64,000 bases of DNA from Candidatus Saccharimonadota bacterium. Its GTDB lineage: Bacteria > Patescibacteriota > Saccharimonadia > Saccharimonadales > Saccharimonadaceae. The DNA is taken from the NCBI GenBank assembly GCA_017404795.1, contig JAFRBR010000025.1:1-64000 (forward strand), written 5' to 3'. Positions 48,461 through 56,897 of the stretch are shown here, piece by piece. Under the pieces are notes generated by a model. That model was not told the DNA's origin and searched no databases. It was given only the letters and a program-made list of their open reading frames with translations. The position numbers and the translations under genes were made by a program. Numbering within the stretch: position 1 is the stretch's first letter; the number at the start of each line of letters is the position of its first letter.

Positions 48461-48597
48461 CATTATAGCATATGGATAACCATATTATTACTTCTGGGAC
48501 GCCTTCGTCCGCAAAAAGTAAAGGCCTAAAGGCCATTGACTTTTTGCTGGGACTCCGGGAAAATGTCCCAGAAGTAATAATATGTTTATCTATAATG
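48461..48597. repeat. three-hairpin palindromic element between the MacB-like permease and murE
   Basis: The outer stem (about 30 bases, including CATATTATTACTTCTGGGAC at 48481 paired with GTCCCAGAAGTAATAATATG) encloses three hairpins: GGACG-CCTT-CGTCC, GCAAAAAGT...ACTTTTTGC with AGGCC/GGCC near its tip, and CTGGGAC...GTCCCAG. The right arm includes the permease stop codon and the left arm the murE-like promoter (TATAAT 48467-48462). Confidence 0.88.
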
Positions 48598-49818
48598 TTT
48601 CAACGAATCAATTGGGTTCTTGGCGGCGGCTTTAAGGGCGGGGTAGATGCCGAAGAGGACGCCGACTACGAAGGTGGTGAGGAAGGTGATGAGGACGATT
48701 TCCCAGCTGATGAAAGGAGCGAATGGAGTGATGGTGGAGATGATAAAGGCGAAGATGTAGCCGAGGCCGAGGCCGAGGATACCACCGAGGAGGGAAAGAA
48801 TGAGAGCCTCAAAGAGGAACTGCATAAGGATGTTGCGACTGGAGGCGCCGACGGCTTTGCGAACGCCGATTTCGTGGTTACGCTCCGAAACAGAGACTAG
48901 CATAATATTCATAACACCGATACCACCAACAACGAGCGAAATAGCGGCAACTAAGGTCAGCATACCAGAAATAATCATAAAGAGAGAACTAGCTGGGTGG
49001 GTGATGTTGTCACCATAGGAGACGGAGAAGTTTTGGTCGCCAAGTTTTTGATTGGTGAGGGCCTTTTCGATACCTTCGGAGACTTGGGGAAGGGAATCGG
49101 TGTTAGTGGCTTTGACATTGATTTGCTGGATCTGAATGGAGCCGGTGATGCGATCTAGGGCGGAAGCATCCATGATGAGAGCGTTGTCGAAATCAATGTT
49201 GTCGAAATTGATGGAGCGATTGATTTCGTCGAGAACACCGACGACCATGAATTTTTCGCCCATAATAGTGACCATCTGGCCGACGGTACTATTGATGGTA
49301 TTAAAGAGAGCAAGAGAAAGCGTGTGGCCGAGGACGACAGAATGGGCTTCGTTCTGGCCGGTGAGAAAGGCGCCGTGACGAAGGGTAAGAGGCTCGATTT
49401 TGACGAAATCAGTGTTGGTGCCGAGAATAGGGACAGAAGAGAAAGTGTTCTTCTCGGAGGTGACGGTGTTGGTGGAGATAGCGATAGGGGCGACGGCAGA
49501 GACACCCTCGACATCAGAAATAGCCTTGATATCAGTGAGAGCGAGACTGGATTTTTGGAAAGAGTTGGCAGAGGTGAGTTCGTCGACGATATCGGTAAGA
49601 GTGTCTTTGGTAGTGCTGGGGCGAACGACAATGAGGTCGGCGCCGATTTCGGTGACTTCGCTCTTGACGAGGTTGGAGATGCTACCCATCAGAGAGAGAA
49701 TCAGAATAATACTAGCTACACCGATGGCGATACCAAGACAAGTGAGGAAAGACCGGGTGCGGTTTTCTTTGATGGCGGTCTTGGCGAGTTTATAGTGAGT
49801 GCGTAATAGTAGGGCCAT
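48586..49818 (-). CDS. MacB-type ABC transporter permease
   Basis: 410 residues: N-terminal membrane helix, a periplasmic-core-like MacB_PCD domain (about 45-250), then three helices of the FtsX domain with the conserved VSERNHEIGVRKAVGASSRNILMQFLFEA. Exporters of this type move peptides, lipoproteins or drugs, or act as mechanotransmitters; substrate unknown. One-base overlap with its ATPase gene upstream. Confidence 0.9.
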   Translation of the reverse strand: MALLLRTHYKLAKTAIKENRTRSFLTCLGIAIGVASIILILSLMGSISNLVKSEVTEIGADLIVVRPSTTKDTLTDIVDELTSANSFQKSSLALTDIKAISDVEGVSAVAPIAISTNTVTSEKNTFSSVPILGTNTDFVKIEPLTLRHGAFLTGQNEAHSVVLGHTLSLALFNTINSTVGQMVTIMGEKFMVVGVLDEINRSINFDNIDFDNALIMDASALDRITGSIQIQQINVKATNTDSLPQVSEGIEKALTNQKLGDQNFSVSYGDNITHPASSLFMIISGMLTLVAAISLVVGGIGVMNIMLVSVSERNHEIGVRKAVGASSRNILMQFLFEALILSLLGGILGLGLGYIFAFIISTITPFAPFISWEIVLITFLTTFVVGVLFGIYPALKAAAKNPIDSLKHYR

Positions 49819-50666
49819 TATTTTTTCCTCCGAGATTCAGCTTTTTTGGATTTGGTGGGGTTTTTGGTAGAGGGCTCGGGAAGTTCTATAGCGGCTTCGA
49901 GGGCAGCTTTTTCGGCGGCTTTTTTCTTCTTGCGTTTGATTTTGACGCTGATAGGCTGGGGGAGGTTGGCATCGGCAACAGTCTTGACATCGGTGTCAAT
50001 CTGGCCATCTAACATATTGATGACACGAGTAGCATAGACGGTGAGAGCGGGATTATGAGTGACCATAATGATGGTATTGCCCTCTTCATGGATGTTTTTG
50101 AGCTCTTCCATGACGATGTGGGAAGAGTGGGAGTCGAGATTGCCGGTAGGTTCATCGGCGAGGATGATTTCGGGGCTACCGACAATGGCGCGGGCGATAG
50201 CGACACGCTGTTGCTGGCCACCAGAAAGTTGATAGGGGTAATAATATTCGCGCTCTTGGAGATGAAAACGAGCGAGGGCGCGGGAAGCTTGCTTTAAGCG
50301 AGAAGTCTTAGTATAGCCGGTATAGACTAGGGGAAGGGCGACGTTTTCGATAATAGGAAGATCCTCGATAAGGTTGAAATTCTGAAAGACAAAGCCGATC
50401 TTCTTGGCGCGGAGCTTGGCTTGACGGCGAGCAGAGATACCGGCGACATCTTCGCCGTTTAAGATATATTCACCACGAGTGGCGCGGTCGAGGAGGCCAA
50501 TGATGTCGAGAAGGGTGGTCTTACCACAGCCGGAAGGGCCCATAATCATGATAAATTCGCCACGGCGGATTTCGAGGTCAAAATCTTTGAGAGCAAAAGT
50601 CTCGGTGTCGCCGTAGCCGTAACGCTTGGTAAGGCCTTTTAGTTCGATTAGAATGTTTTCGCTCAT
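49818..50666 (-). CDS. MacB/LolD-type ABC transporter ATPase
   Basis: 282 residues: Walker [13 protein letters not shown], signature [14 protein letters not shown], Walker [15 protein letters not shown], switch His in VTHNPALT, and a Lys/Glu-rich C-terminal extension (about 60 residues) not usual in the family. The start at 50666 has GAGGAAAC eight bases upstream; the longer frame runs into the copied tRNA-Ser end. It pairs with the permease encoded next. Confidence 0.9.
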   Translation of the reverse strand: MSENILIELKGLTKRYGYGDTETFALKDFDLEIRRGEFIMIMGPSGCGKTTLLDIIGLLDRATRGEYILNGEDVAGISARRQAKLRAKKIGFVFQNFNLIEDLPIIENVALPLVYTGYTKTSRLKQASRALARFHLQEREYYYPYQLSGGQQQRVAIARAIVGSPEIILADEPTGNLDSHSSHIVMEELKNIHEEGNTIIMVTHNPALTVYATRVINMLDGQIDTDVKTVADANLPQPISVKIKRKKKKAAEKAALEAAIELPEPSTKNPTKSKKAESRRKK

Positions 50667-50677
50667 AGGTTTCCTCG

Positions 50678-50697
50678 ATTTGGCGGAAAGGACAGGA
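50678..50697. repeat. copy of the tRNA-Ser 3' end
   Basis: ATTTGGCGGAAAGGACAGGA is identical to 50882-50901, the 3' end of tRNA-Ser(GGA) including its CCA, 204 bases away. An inverted partial copy (CCGCCAAAT) is at 50740-50748, making a palindrome of about 70 bp with this one. Confidence 0.85.
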
Positions 50698-50757
50698 AGA
50701 ATTATTTGCTTCACGAATAATAATCCTAGGCCTTTAGAGCCGCCAAATTATTGATAT

Positions 50758-50876
50758 ATTAAAAACTAGAAACTTCGTTTCTAGCATCTTTCGTCTGAAA
50801 TAATGATTAAAAACTAATTTAATCATTATTTCCTCCTCAATATGCTACGAAAAGCTACGCTTTTCTAGTTTTTAAT
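50758..50876. repeat. three-hairpin palindromic element beside tRNA-Ser
   Basis: The outer stem ATTAAAAACTAG / CTAGTTTTTAAT encloses CTAGAAAC-TTC-GTTTCTAG, the perfect 15-bp hairpin GAAATAATGATTAAA / TTTAATCATTATTTC, and GAAAAGC-TAC-GCTTTTC. The cloverleaf layout matches the elements at 48461 and 54452 but the sequence does not. It fills the space between tRNA-Ser and the ABC gene. Confidence 0.85.
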
Positions 50877-50884
50877 TGTTAATT

Positions 50885-50974
50885 TGGCGGAAAGGACAGG
50901 ATTCGAACCTGCGGTGCAATTGCTCACACACACGCTTTCCAAGCGTGCGCCTTAAACCACTCGGCCACCTTTCC
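50885..50974 (-). tRNA. tRNA-Ser (anticodon GGA)
   Basis: 90 nt with a long variable arm; acceptor GGAAAGG/CCTTTCC, discriminator G, encoded CCA; loop CTTGGAAAG gives GGA, reading TCC/TCT. Confidence 0.92.
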
Positions 50975-51023
50975 GCGTTGTAATTATAATAGCATATTTC
51001 ATGAGAGAAGGGAAGATGAAAAA

Positions 51024-52114
51024 TTAGGGGGAGCCAAGGACACAGCGGATGGAGTAGCCATTGTTGCGACTGTTGCCAATACCCGGGCTCACATCTGTAA
51101 GATAGGTATGCAAAAGGTATATATTATTTGTGGTGCTCCGAGTAGATGGCCAGAACCAACCGTATGTGCCGAGGCCACCTTGCGAATTACCACTATAGAC
51201 GCCAGAGAGCGGAATAGAGAGACGGTTGCGCATGACCAGAGCCTGACCACCGGTGGCGCCGTTATAAGCCGAATAAAGGGTGCCGTAGTCTGTAATTCTA
51301 GTGGTACTGCTATTAGTGTTGCCAGAGGGGAGACGCCAGCCAGCCGGACAGATATCGCCTTCTATATCACGGTAGGTGTCCTGTTTATCTACGCCACCAT
51401 TCGAATTATAACAATAGGAACCAGCACTTGTGGCGCAGTAATTATAGTAGACACCGATTTTACCACTACCTAAGCCATCAACATCGGGAGCAATATTATT
51501 CTTATAGGTATTATTTACCTGAGGGGTATAATACTGATTGAAGCCACTAGTAACGTTTGAGCCGGAAAGACCACCAACAGCGTATTGATCATTAGTGGCA
51601 CCACCACCATTCTTGAGGTAGTTTAATTGAGTATCGGTGGCGTTGGTGTTAGTAGAGCTAAGATTATTAATGACGGTAGAGTTAGTGAGGTCTAGGCGAA
51701 GGTTATCTAACATCCAGACTCTACCATCTTGCATTTTGGCGATATAGTAGAGTTTGTTATCACGATTGTCCATTAATTGGTACTGGGTATCAGTGGTCAT
51801 AGAGTTAATCACATTATCATTGATGTCTTGCATACAAATAGCCGTACTAATGGTAGTAGCAGAGCTGCTATTACTAAAGCACTAACTGTTGTTGGGGCTT
51901 TGATAAACCTAGTGAAAGTACCAGTAGTCTGGCGTGCAAAGGACACGCCGCATTCATAACTTGTGCAATTGCCCCTCAAGTCCAGATGGCTATCTCGGAC
52001 CACCCGGATGGGCTGACTACTAGTACCTTCACTAGATCTAACAAACTTAATTAATTTAGTGAATCGTTGAAAGCTACCTGCGAGCTTAGTTTTTGTACTC
52101 ATGACCTGAGACAT
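51024..52114 (-). pseudogene. FISUMP-domain surface protein gene with an apparent frameshift
   Basis: The start at 52114 has a strong AGGAGG and reads MSQVMSTKTKLAGSFQRF..., reaching a hydrophobic segment (TVSALVIAALLL) in one frame. The frame must then change by one near 51870-51860 to continue as SATTISTAICMQDINDN and a complete FISUMP domain (MDNRDNKLYYIAKMQDGRVWMLDNLRLD, ICPAGWRLPSGNTN, YSIRCVLGSP). In the second frame a stop lies just upstream and no start codon precedes the Met at 51833. Joined, the parts make a normal signal peptide plus domain. It may be a pseudogene, a sequencing error or phase-variable expression. Confidence 0.75.
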
Positions 52115-52278
52115 CGTACCTCCTGATTAAAATAAATCGTAAACAATATCTACTTTTAATTCTACCCCCCCCCGCGCGAAAGTTAAGAGTATTACTTGTG
52201 GAAAAATAGTAATAATGCGTCTTTTTAGATTTGAGTGGTGTATTATGATATCCCATTCCGTGGTATAATTTGAATATT
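52115..52278. other. divergent promoter region
   Basis: 164 bases holding the AGGAGG site of the leftward gene, a run of nine Cs (52167-52175) and a GTGGTATAAT box for the rightward gene. No other gene. Confidence 0.55.
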
Positions 52279-54471
52279 ATGACGGCAGAGGATTACCTCA
52301 AGTCTAGTGAGAGGTCGGCACTGGAAAATAATCAGATAGTCGCTAATGTGACTGGCAAAAACTCCCCAACAAAGATAAACGGAGGGGTGAAAGCTTTTGG
52401 GGCGATGGGATTTATCACCCTGATAATTATAGTGGTGGCGATATTGTTTGGTTCGGGCAATTTGATACCTTCAGCGATTTCAGAGAGATTGATTGAAGAG
52501 ACAGATATCCAGTATGCAGATGCGGTAGAGAGTAAGAAATTAGTGTTTCAACAGGCGATGAAAGGGGGTGATTTGCCGGATAACACGCTTGAAATCTTGA
52601 AGCAGAAGGGAGTGGAGGCAGAAAAAACTGAAAATGGCGAAATAGTGCTAAAAATGAACAATAAGATAGTGACGGCGGATAATTTTATTAATGAAGTGTC
52701 GACAGACGTAAACCTGTATAATGCGTTTAATGAGGCTACTTATCAGAGAGCGGCTTATTATTATGACGAGACAGCAAAAAAAGTGTTCAAAAAAATCGGT
52801 ACAACGCGAAATAATTATACAGACGAATCGGAGTTTGACGAGGTGATGGATTCGCTGATTGGAAAGGGGAGTAGAGTAGAAGTAGATAATGTGTCGGCAG
52901 TAACGGAAACTGATGAAAATGGTGAAACTAGTACTTATTATCAAAGTGTTGGTGTAGGGAGTAAATCTAGTGCGGGAGCTAAAGAATTTATTGATGGAGT
53001 GGGGGCTGTGAATGTGGCAGGAACTAGCGCGGAGGCGACTCTGAATTCGGCGGATGCTTTGAAAGTGGCGGATATAATATCTAAAGAACAGAGGTCGGAG
53101 TTGTTTTTCCTGACTTTTATGGAGAATATTAGTAAGATGAAGGCGGGGGAAGGGAATGAATCAAAAATTAATGAAGCGATGAATTATTTGTATGAGACTC
53201 ACGAGACAGAGGTAGTAGATGTAAAATCTGGGGAGGTGGTAAAAGTGAAGGGGACAGCCTTAGAATCACCTAGTTTATACGCAATACTAGCGGGGAGTAA
53301 GGTAGATGTGGGGGCGGTAGAAAATTATTCTTCGGAGCGGATACTGAAAACAGTAGAAAACCAATTAGGGGTAAATAATGGTACTAAAGCGATTACGGGG
53401 ACAGTGGCCTCGACATCTAGTGATATTAAAGGGATGATTGGGAGACTGCTAAATATGGGTGGAGAAGGGGCGTCGATAGAGACTTTAAACAAAGTGTCGA
53501 AGACAGTGGATAGCTCGCTAGTAAATAATTCTTATGAGACTATTCGAGGAATAGATGCGGGAGAGTTCTTAGTGGAAGGGGCGGTAAATGTAGGAAAGGA
53601 ATTGGCTAAGGCGAGCGGAGCTACAGCGGGAGATGCGGAAGCGGTGACAAAATACGCTAGAGTATCATCTACAGTATTAGCGATGGATGCGGAGGCTGAT
53701 AGGATGAATAGGAGCCCATTTGATATCACTTCTAAAAATACCTTCCTGGGGTCTATTATTTATAAATTAGCAGTGGCGAGTGCTGGTGTAGCTAAGAGTC
53801 CAATATTTAGTGGGGTAAAAACTTTATCTACGACAGTAAGTAGTGCGGCCAAAATACTAATATCGCCAAATAGTTACGCGGATGAAGCGAATGGGTATCT
53901 GACGGAATTTGGGGAGTGTGAAACTTATGATACGATTGGAGCAGTAGGGACGGCTGGATGCTCGGAAGTGGCGACTTTTGATACTTCGACCTTAAATGAT
54001 ATATTTAATGATCCGGGGTTTATTGAATTTGTAAATAATAATACTACACTAAGTAGTAGTGGGAAGAGGACTGTTAATCAAGATTCGGTGTTGGCGGATT
54101 TTATCCTTTATAATGATGAGCGATTAACGCCGCTTGGGGTAATGGATGGGGGGATACTAGAGTCCCTAAGTAAAGGTTCTTCGTCTATATCGTTTGTGTC
54201 GGATATTGTGGGAATGATAGAAAATCTCCTGGGGGCTTCAGAGACTAATAAGAGAGTGGCGACGGGGGCGGAATATGTGAATTCTACCAATAATCCAAAC
54301 TGGGATAAATATAAATATGCGCAAAGATACGTGTCATTAGCTAGAGCTACTGAGTCTCTGCGTCAATACGCCGGTGATTCTGCTGCCTATAATAGTATAT
54401 TTGGGTTTGAAGGTAATGAAAATCCAGTAATTGCGTTCATTGATAACTACCAAATAGGTAAGAATTTTTAA
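52279..54471 (+). CDS. large membrane-anchored protein of unknown function
   Basis: 730 residues: a short cytoplasmic start, one membrane helix (about residues 42-59) and a long extracytoplasmic, mostly helical region rich in Ser/Ala/Glu with few cysteines (GECETYDTIGAVGTAGC). I do not recognise it; similar long proteins in Saccharibacteria sit near secretion or surface loci. Its start at 52279 follows a TATAAT box. It ends IGKNF, exactly like convergent RecF, because its 3' end is one arm of a palindrome. Confidence 0.75.
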   Translation: MTAEDYLKSSERSALENNQIVANVTGKNSPTKINGGVKAFGAMGFITLIIIVVAILFGSGNLIPSAISERLIEETDIQYADAVESKKLVFQQAMKGGDLPDNTLEILKQKGVEAEKTENGEIVLKMNNKIVTADNFINEVSTDVNLYNAFNEATYQRAAYYYDETAKKVFKKIGTTRNNYTDESEFDEVMDSLIGKGSRVEVDNVSAVTETDENGETSTYYQSVGVGSKSSAGAKEFIDGVGAVNVAGTSAEATLNSADALKVADIISKEQRSELFFLTFMENISKMKAGEGNESKINEAMNYLYETHETEVVDVKSGEVVKVKGTALESPSLYAILAGSKVDVGAVENYSSERILKTVENQLGVNNGTKAITGTVASTSSDIKGMIGRLLNMGGEGASIETLNKVSKTVDSSLVNNSYETIRGIDAGEFLVEGAVNVGKELAKASGATAGDAEAVTKYARVSSTVLAMDAEADRMNRSPFDITSKNTFLGSIIYKLAVASAGVAKSPIFSGVKTLSTTVSSAAKILISPNSYADEANGYLTEFGECETYDTIGAVGTAGCSEVATFDTSTLNDIFNDPGFIEFVNNNTTLSSSGKRTVNQDSVLADFILYNDERLTPLGVMDGGILESLSKGSSSISFVSDIVGMIENLLGASETNKRVATGAEYVNSTNNPNWDKYKYAQRYVSLARATESLRQYAGDSAAYNSIFGFEGNENPVIAFIDNYQIGKNF

Positions 54472-54554
54472 ACGTGCCCTTCGGGCACGCTCCGGGCCGC
54501 TCTGGCCAAGTCTTTATGTCCCTTAGGACACATTTTAAAAATTCTTACCTATTT
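54452..54554. repeat. three-hairpin palindrome made of two gene ends
   Basis: A perfect 21-bp outer stem (AAATAGGTAAGAATTTTTAA from 54452, and its complement to 54552) encodes IGKNF-stop of both convergent genes. Inside: CGTGCCC-TTC-GGGCACG, GGCC-GCTCT-GGCC and TGTCC-CTTA-GGACA. Same cloverleaf layout as at 48461 and 50758. It probably also ends transcription from both sides. Confidence 0.9.
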
Positions 54555-55542
54555 CTTCTACACTCGTGAGGATGATTTGATTATTCTTGAAATTATCGAT
54601 AAGTGATTCGCGGCGGGAGTTGTCGAGTTCGGAGAAGACGTCGTCCAAGAGAATGATGGGTTTTTGGTGGTTGATATCTTCGATTAAGTTGGCTTCGATG
54701 AATTTAAGAGCAAGGATAATGGAGCGGGTTTCGCCGCGCGAAGCAGAGCCGTCGGCGAGAGTGTGGTTAAATTTGAAAAGATAATCATCATGATGAACAC
54801 CAAAACTTGTATGGCCAATGGCCTGGTCGCGAGAGAAATTTTGTTCTAAAATATTAAGATAAGATTGCTCGGATAGATTAAGGGCTTCACTCTCGTAAAT
54901 TATTTCAATAATATCGGAGTTTTTGGCGATAGATTGATAGGTGGGGGTGAGTGTGGAATTGATTTTTGAAATTAGTTTCTGGCGCGACCGAGAAAGGGCG
55001 CTACTGTATTTAGCGAGAAGAAGATTCCAAGAAAAAAGTGAATCTTTAGTGATAGTATCTTGTTTTAAGATTTCATTGCGCTGACGGAGGGCTTTTTTGT
55101 ATTTGGATAGATTGGTGGCATAAGTTTCATCTAGTTCGGAAAAAATCCGATCGAAATAATCACGACGGCGACTAGGAGCGTGACTGATGAGGTTAAGGTC
55201 TGAGGGGATAAATAAAACTACTGGATATTTGTGTTTGGCGGGGAGGCGTTTGAATTTTTGGTTGATTTTGAGAAAGGTTTTGTGTTTACCATCATAAGTT
55301 GCGGTGATAGATTCGCCGTTAGTGTAGTCTAGTTTGATGCGATAAAAATCTGTGCCACGCTTGATAATATCTGGATCGGTGGCGCGGAAACTTTTGCCGC
55401 GAGTTAAGATATAGATAGCCTCTAGGACCGAAGTCTTACCGCAGCCGTTTTGACCCAAAATAAGAGAAGTTTGCTCCTGACACTCGAGATTATATTGGGA
55501 GTGGTTGCGAAAGTTGGTAAGGGTGATAGATTTGATAATCAT
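54535..55542 (-). CDS. recF: DNA replication and repair protein RecF
   Basis: 335-residue SMC-like ATPase loading RecA at gaps: Walker A LILGQNGCGKTSVLEAIYIL, signature DGSASRGETRSIILALKF, Walker B KPIILLDDVFSELDNSRRESL. The C-terminus stops shortly after QIILTSVEEI, about 10-20 residues earlier than in many RecF proteins, with the final IGKNF shared with the neighbouring convergent gene. Its start is directly next to the dnaN stop. Confidence 0.93.
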   Translation of the reverse strand: MIIKSITLTNFRNHSQYNLECQEQTSLILGQNGCGKTSVLEAIYILTRGKSFRATDPDIIKRGTDFYRIKLDYTNGESITATYDGKHKTFLKINQKFKRLPAKHKYPVVLFIPSDLNLISHAPSRRRDYFDRIFSELDETYATNLSKYKKALRQRNEILKQDTITKDSLFSWNLLLAKYSSALSRSRQKLISKINSTLTPTYQSIAKNSDIIEIIYESEALNLSEQSYLNILEQNFSRDQAIGHTSFGVHHDDYLFKFNHTLADGSASRGETRSIILALKFIEANLIEDINHQKPIILLDDVFSELDNSRRESLIDNFKNNQIILTSVEEIGKNF

Positions 55543-56643
55543 TTAAGAACTCAATGGCATTACGATGTGAGTGTATTGATTGTTTTTCTTGTTGGTAAGG
55601 AGGACTGGAGCGATGCGATCGGAAAACTGGAAGGTGATTACAGGTTCTTCTAGAGAATTGAGGGCGTCAAGAAGGAAACGAGAGTTGAGATTTATTTTGC
55701 CGGCAGTCGTAACTTTGGTTTTGATTTTAGAATCGTTTTCGCCGAATTCGTTGGCGATAGATTTGACGGAAAAAGTATCTGAGGTAACAGTTTCGCAGAT
55801 GATAGAACCACCAACTGAGCGAGCAAACAGAGCAGCGAGTTTGGTGACACGAATGAGTTCCTCGCGATTTAAATCTACTTTGATATTACAGTCTTTGGGG
55901 ATAAGTTTGGGGTAGTCGGGGAAGCTGGCGTCGATAAGTTTGGAGATGATTTCGACTTCGCCAAGGCGGAAGCGAACTAAATCTTCGTTGAAGGAGATTT
56001 CGACCTCCTCGATATCATCGGTGATAGACCGAAGAACTTCTTGAAGTGAACTGGCGGGGACGATGGCTTTGACTTCGCTTTTGACTTTGTCGATTAGCTT
56101 CTTCTCGGCAAGACGATAGCCGTCGGTGGCAGCAATAGCTAGATGGTCGTCATTGGTATTAAAGTAGACACCCGTAAGAGCTGGGCGGGTGAGGTCGTTG
56201 CTAGTAGCGATGATAACTTGGCCGATGCTGGTCTTAAAATCGTCAACGCCCATCTTGTAAGTAACGGCTTTTTTATTGTTAATCTCGGGGAGTTCAGGGA
56301 AATCATCAGCTACGGCACCATTGATAGTGGAAGAATATTGACCGGTAGAAATAGTAACTTTGGTGCCACTAGAAGAAATCGTGATGGTTTCGCCCTTGGG
56401 GAGATTAGAGACGAATTCGGCGAGAAGTTTGGCTGGGACGGTAATTACGCCATCCTCGGAACTAGAAACGGGGAGAAAATCAATGATAGCCATGTCTAGA
56501 TTGGTGGTGATAAGAGAGACTTTTTTATTGTCAACACGGATTAGAACATTATTAAGAATGGGTAAAGTGACTTTGCCGATAGCGATGCGACTAACATTGT
56601 TGAGAGCACGGCTGAGTTTTTCTTGAGTGACTTTGATTTTCAT
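55543..56643 (-). CDS. dnaN: DNA polymerase III beta clamp
   Basis: 366 residues with three clamp domains: MKIKVTQEKLSRALNNVSRIA, NLPKGETITIS, DGYRLAEKKL (family signature) and the C-terminal YTHIVMPLSS, matching the ligand-binding end of bacterial clamps. It is part of the dnaA-dnaN-recF origin cluster. AAAGGAATT precedes the ATG. Confidence 0.95.
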   Translation of the reverse strand: MKIKVTQEKLSRALNNVSRIAIGKVTLPILNNVLIRVDNKKVSLITTNLDMAIIDFLPVSSSEDGVITVPAKLLAEFVSNLPKGETITISSSGTKVTISTGQYSSTINGAVADDFPELPEINNKKAVTYKMGVDDFKTSIGQVIIATSNDLTRPALTGVYFNTNDDHLAIAATDGYRLAEKKLIDKVKSEVKAIVPASSLQEVLRSITDDIEEVEISFNEDLVRFRLGEVEIISKLIDASFPDYPKLIPKDCNIKVDLNREELIRVTKLAALFARSVGGSIICETVTSDTFSVKSIANEFGENDSKIKTKVTTAGKINLNSRFLLDALNSLEEPVITFQFSDRIAPVLLTNKKNNQYTHIVMPLSS

Positions 56644-56897
56644 TTTAATTCCTTTCTAATATATTTATATTGTAGTGATAGTAGTAGGGGCGGTGGAATA
56701 GTGAAAAAAATAGTTGAAAAATAGAGGTAGGTGGGTGGTGGGAAAGTAAGTGGGAAAGTTGGGAAAAGTTGGTGGGAAAGTGTTGATTTGCACAGGTGGT
56801 GGTGAGTGGGTGGAGATTTGCACGGAAATTTACGCAAGAATTTCGCTGGGAAATACACGGAGTTTTGCACATGTTTTCCACTAATAGATGACTGAGG
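56644..56897. other. dnaA-dnaN spacer with iterons and a possible DnaA-trio
   Basis: No ORF. Contains TAGTGATAGTAGTAG (56673-56687), like the DnaA-trio unwinding motif; four iteron-like (G/T)TGGGAAA(A)GT repeats between 56738 and 56781; and a DnaA-box-like TTTTCCACT at 56874-56882. Strong purine bias on the plus strand. It may be the unwinding half of a bipartite origin, as in Bacillus. Confidence 0.55.

Noticed and set aside
52270-54471. Assignment of the 730-residue membrane protein to a type IV secretion component
   Set aside because: One membrane helix and a long helical outer region are not enough; no VirB/Tra motif or neighbouring secretion gene supports it.
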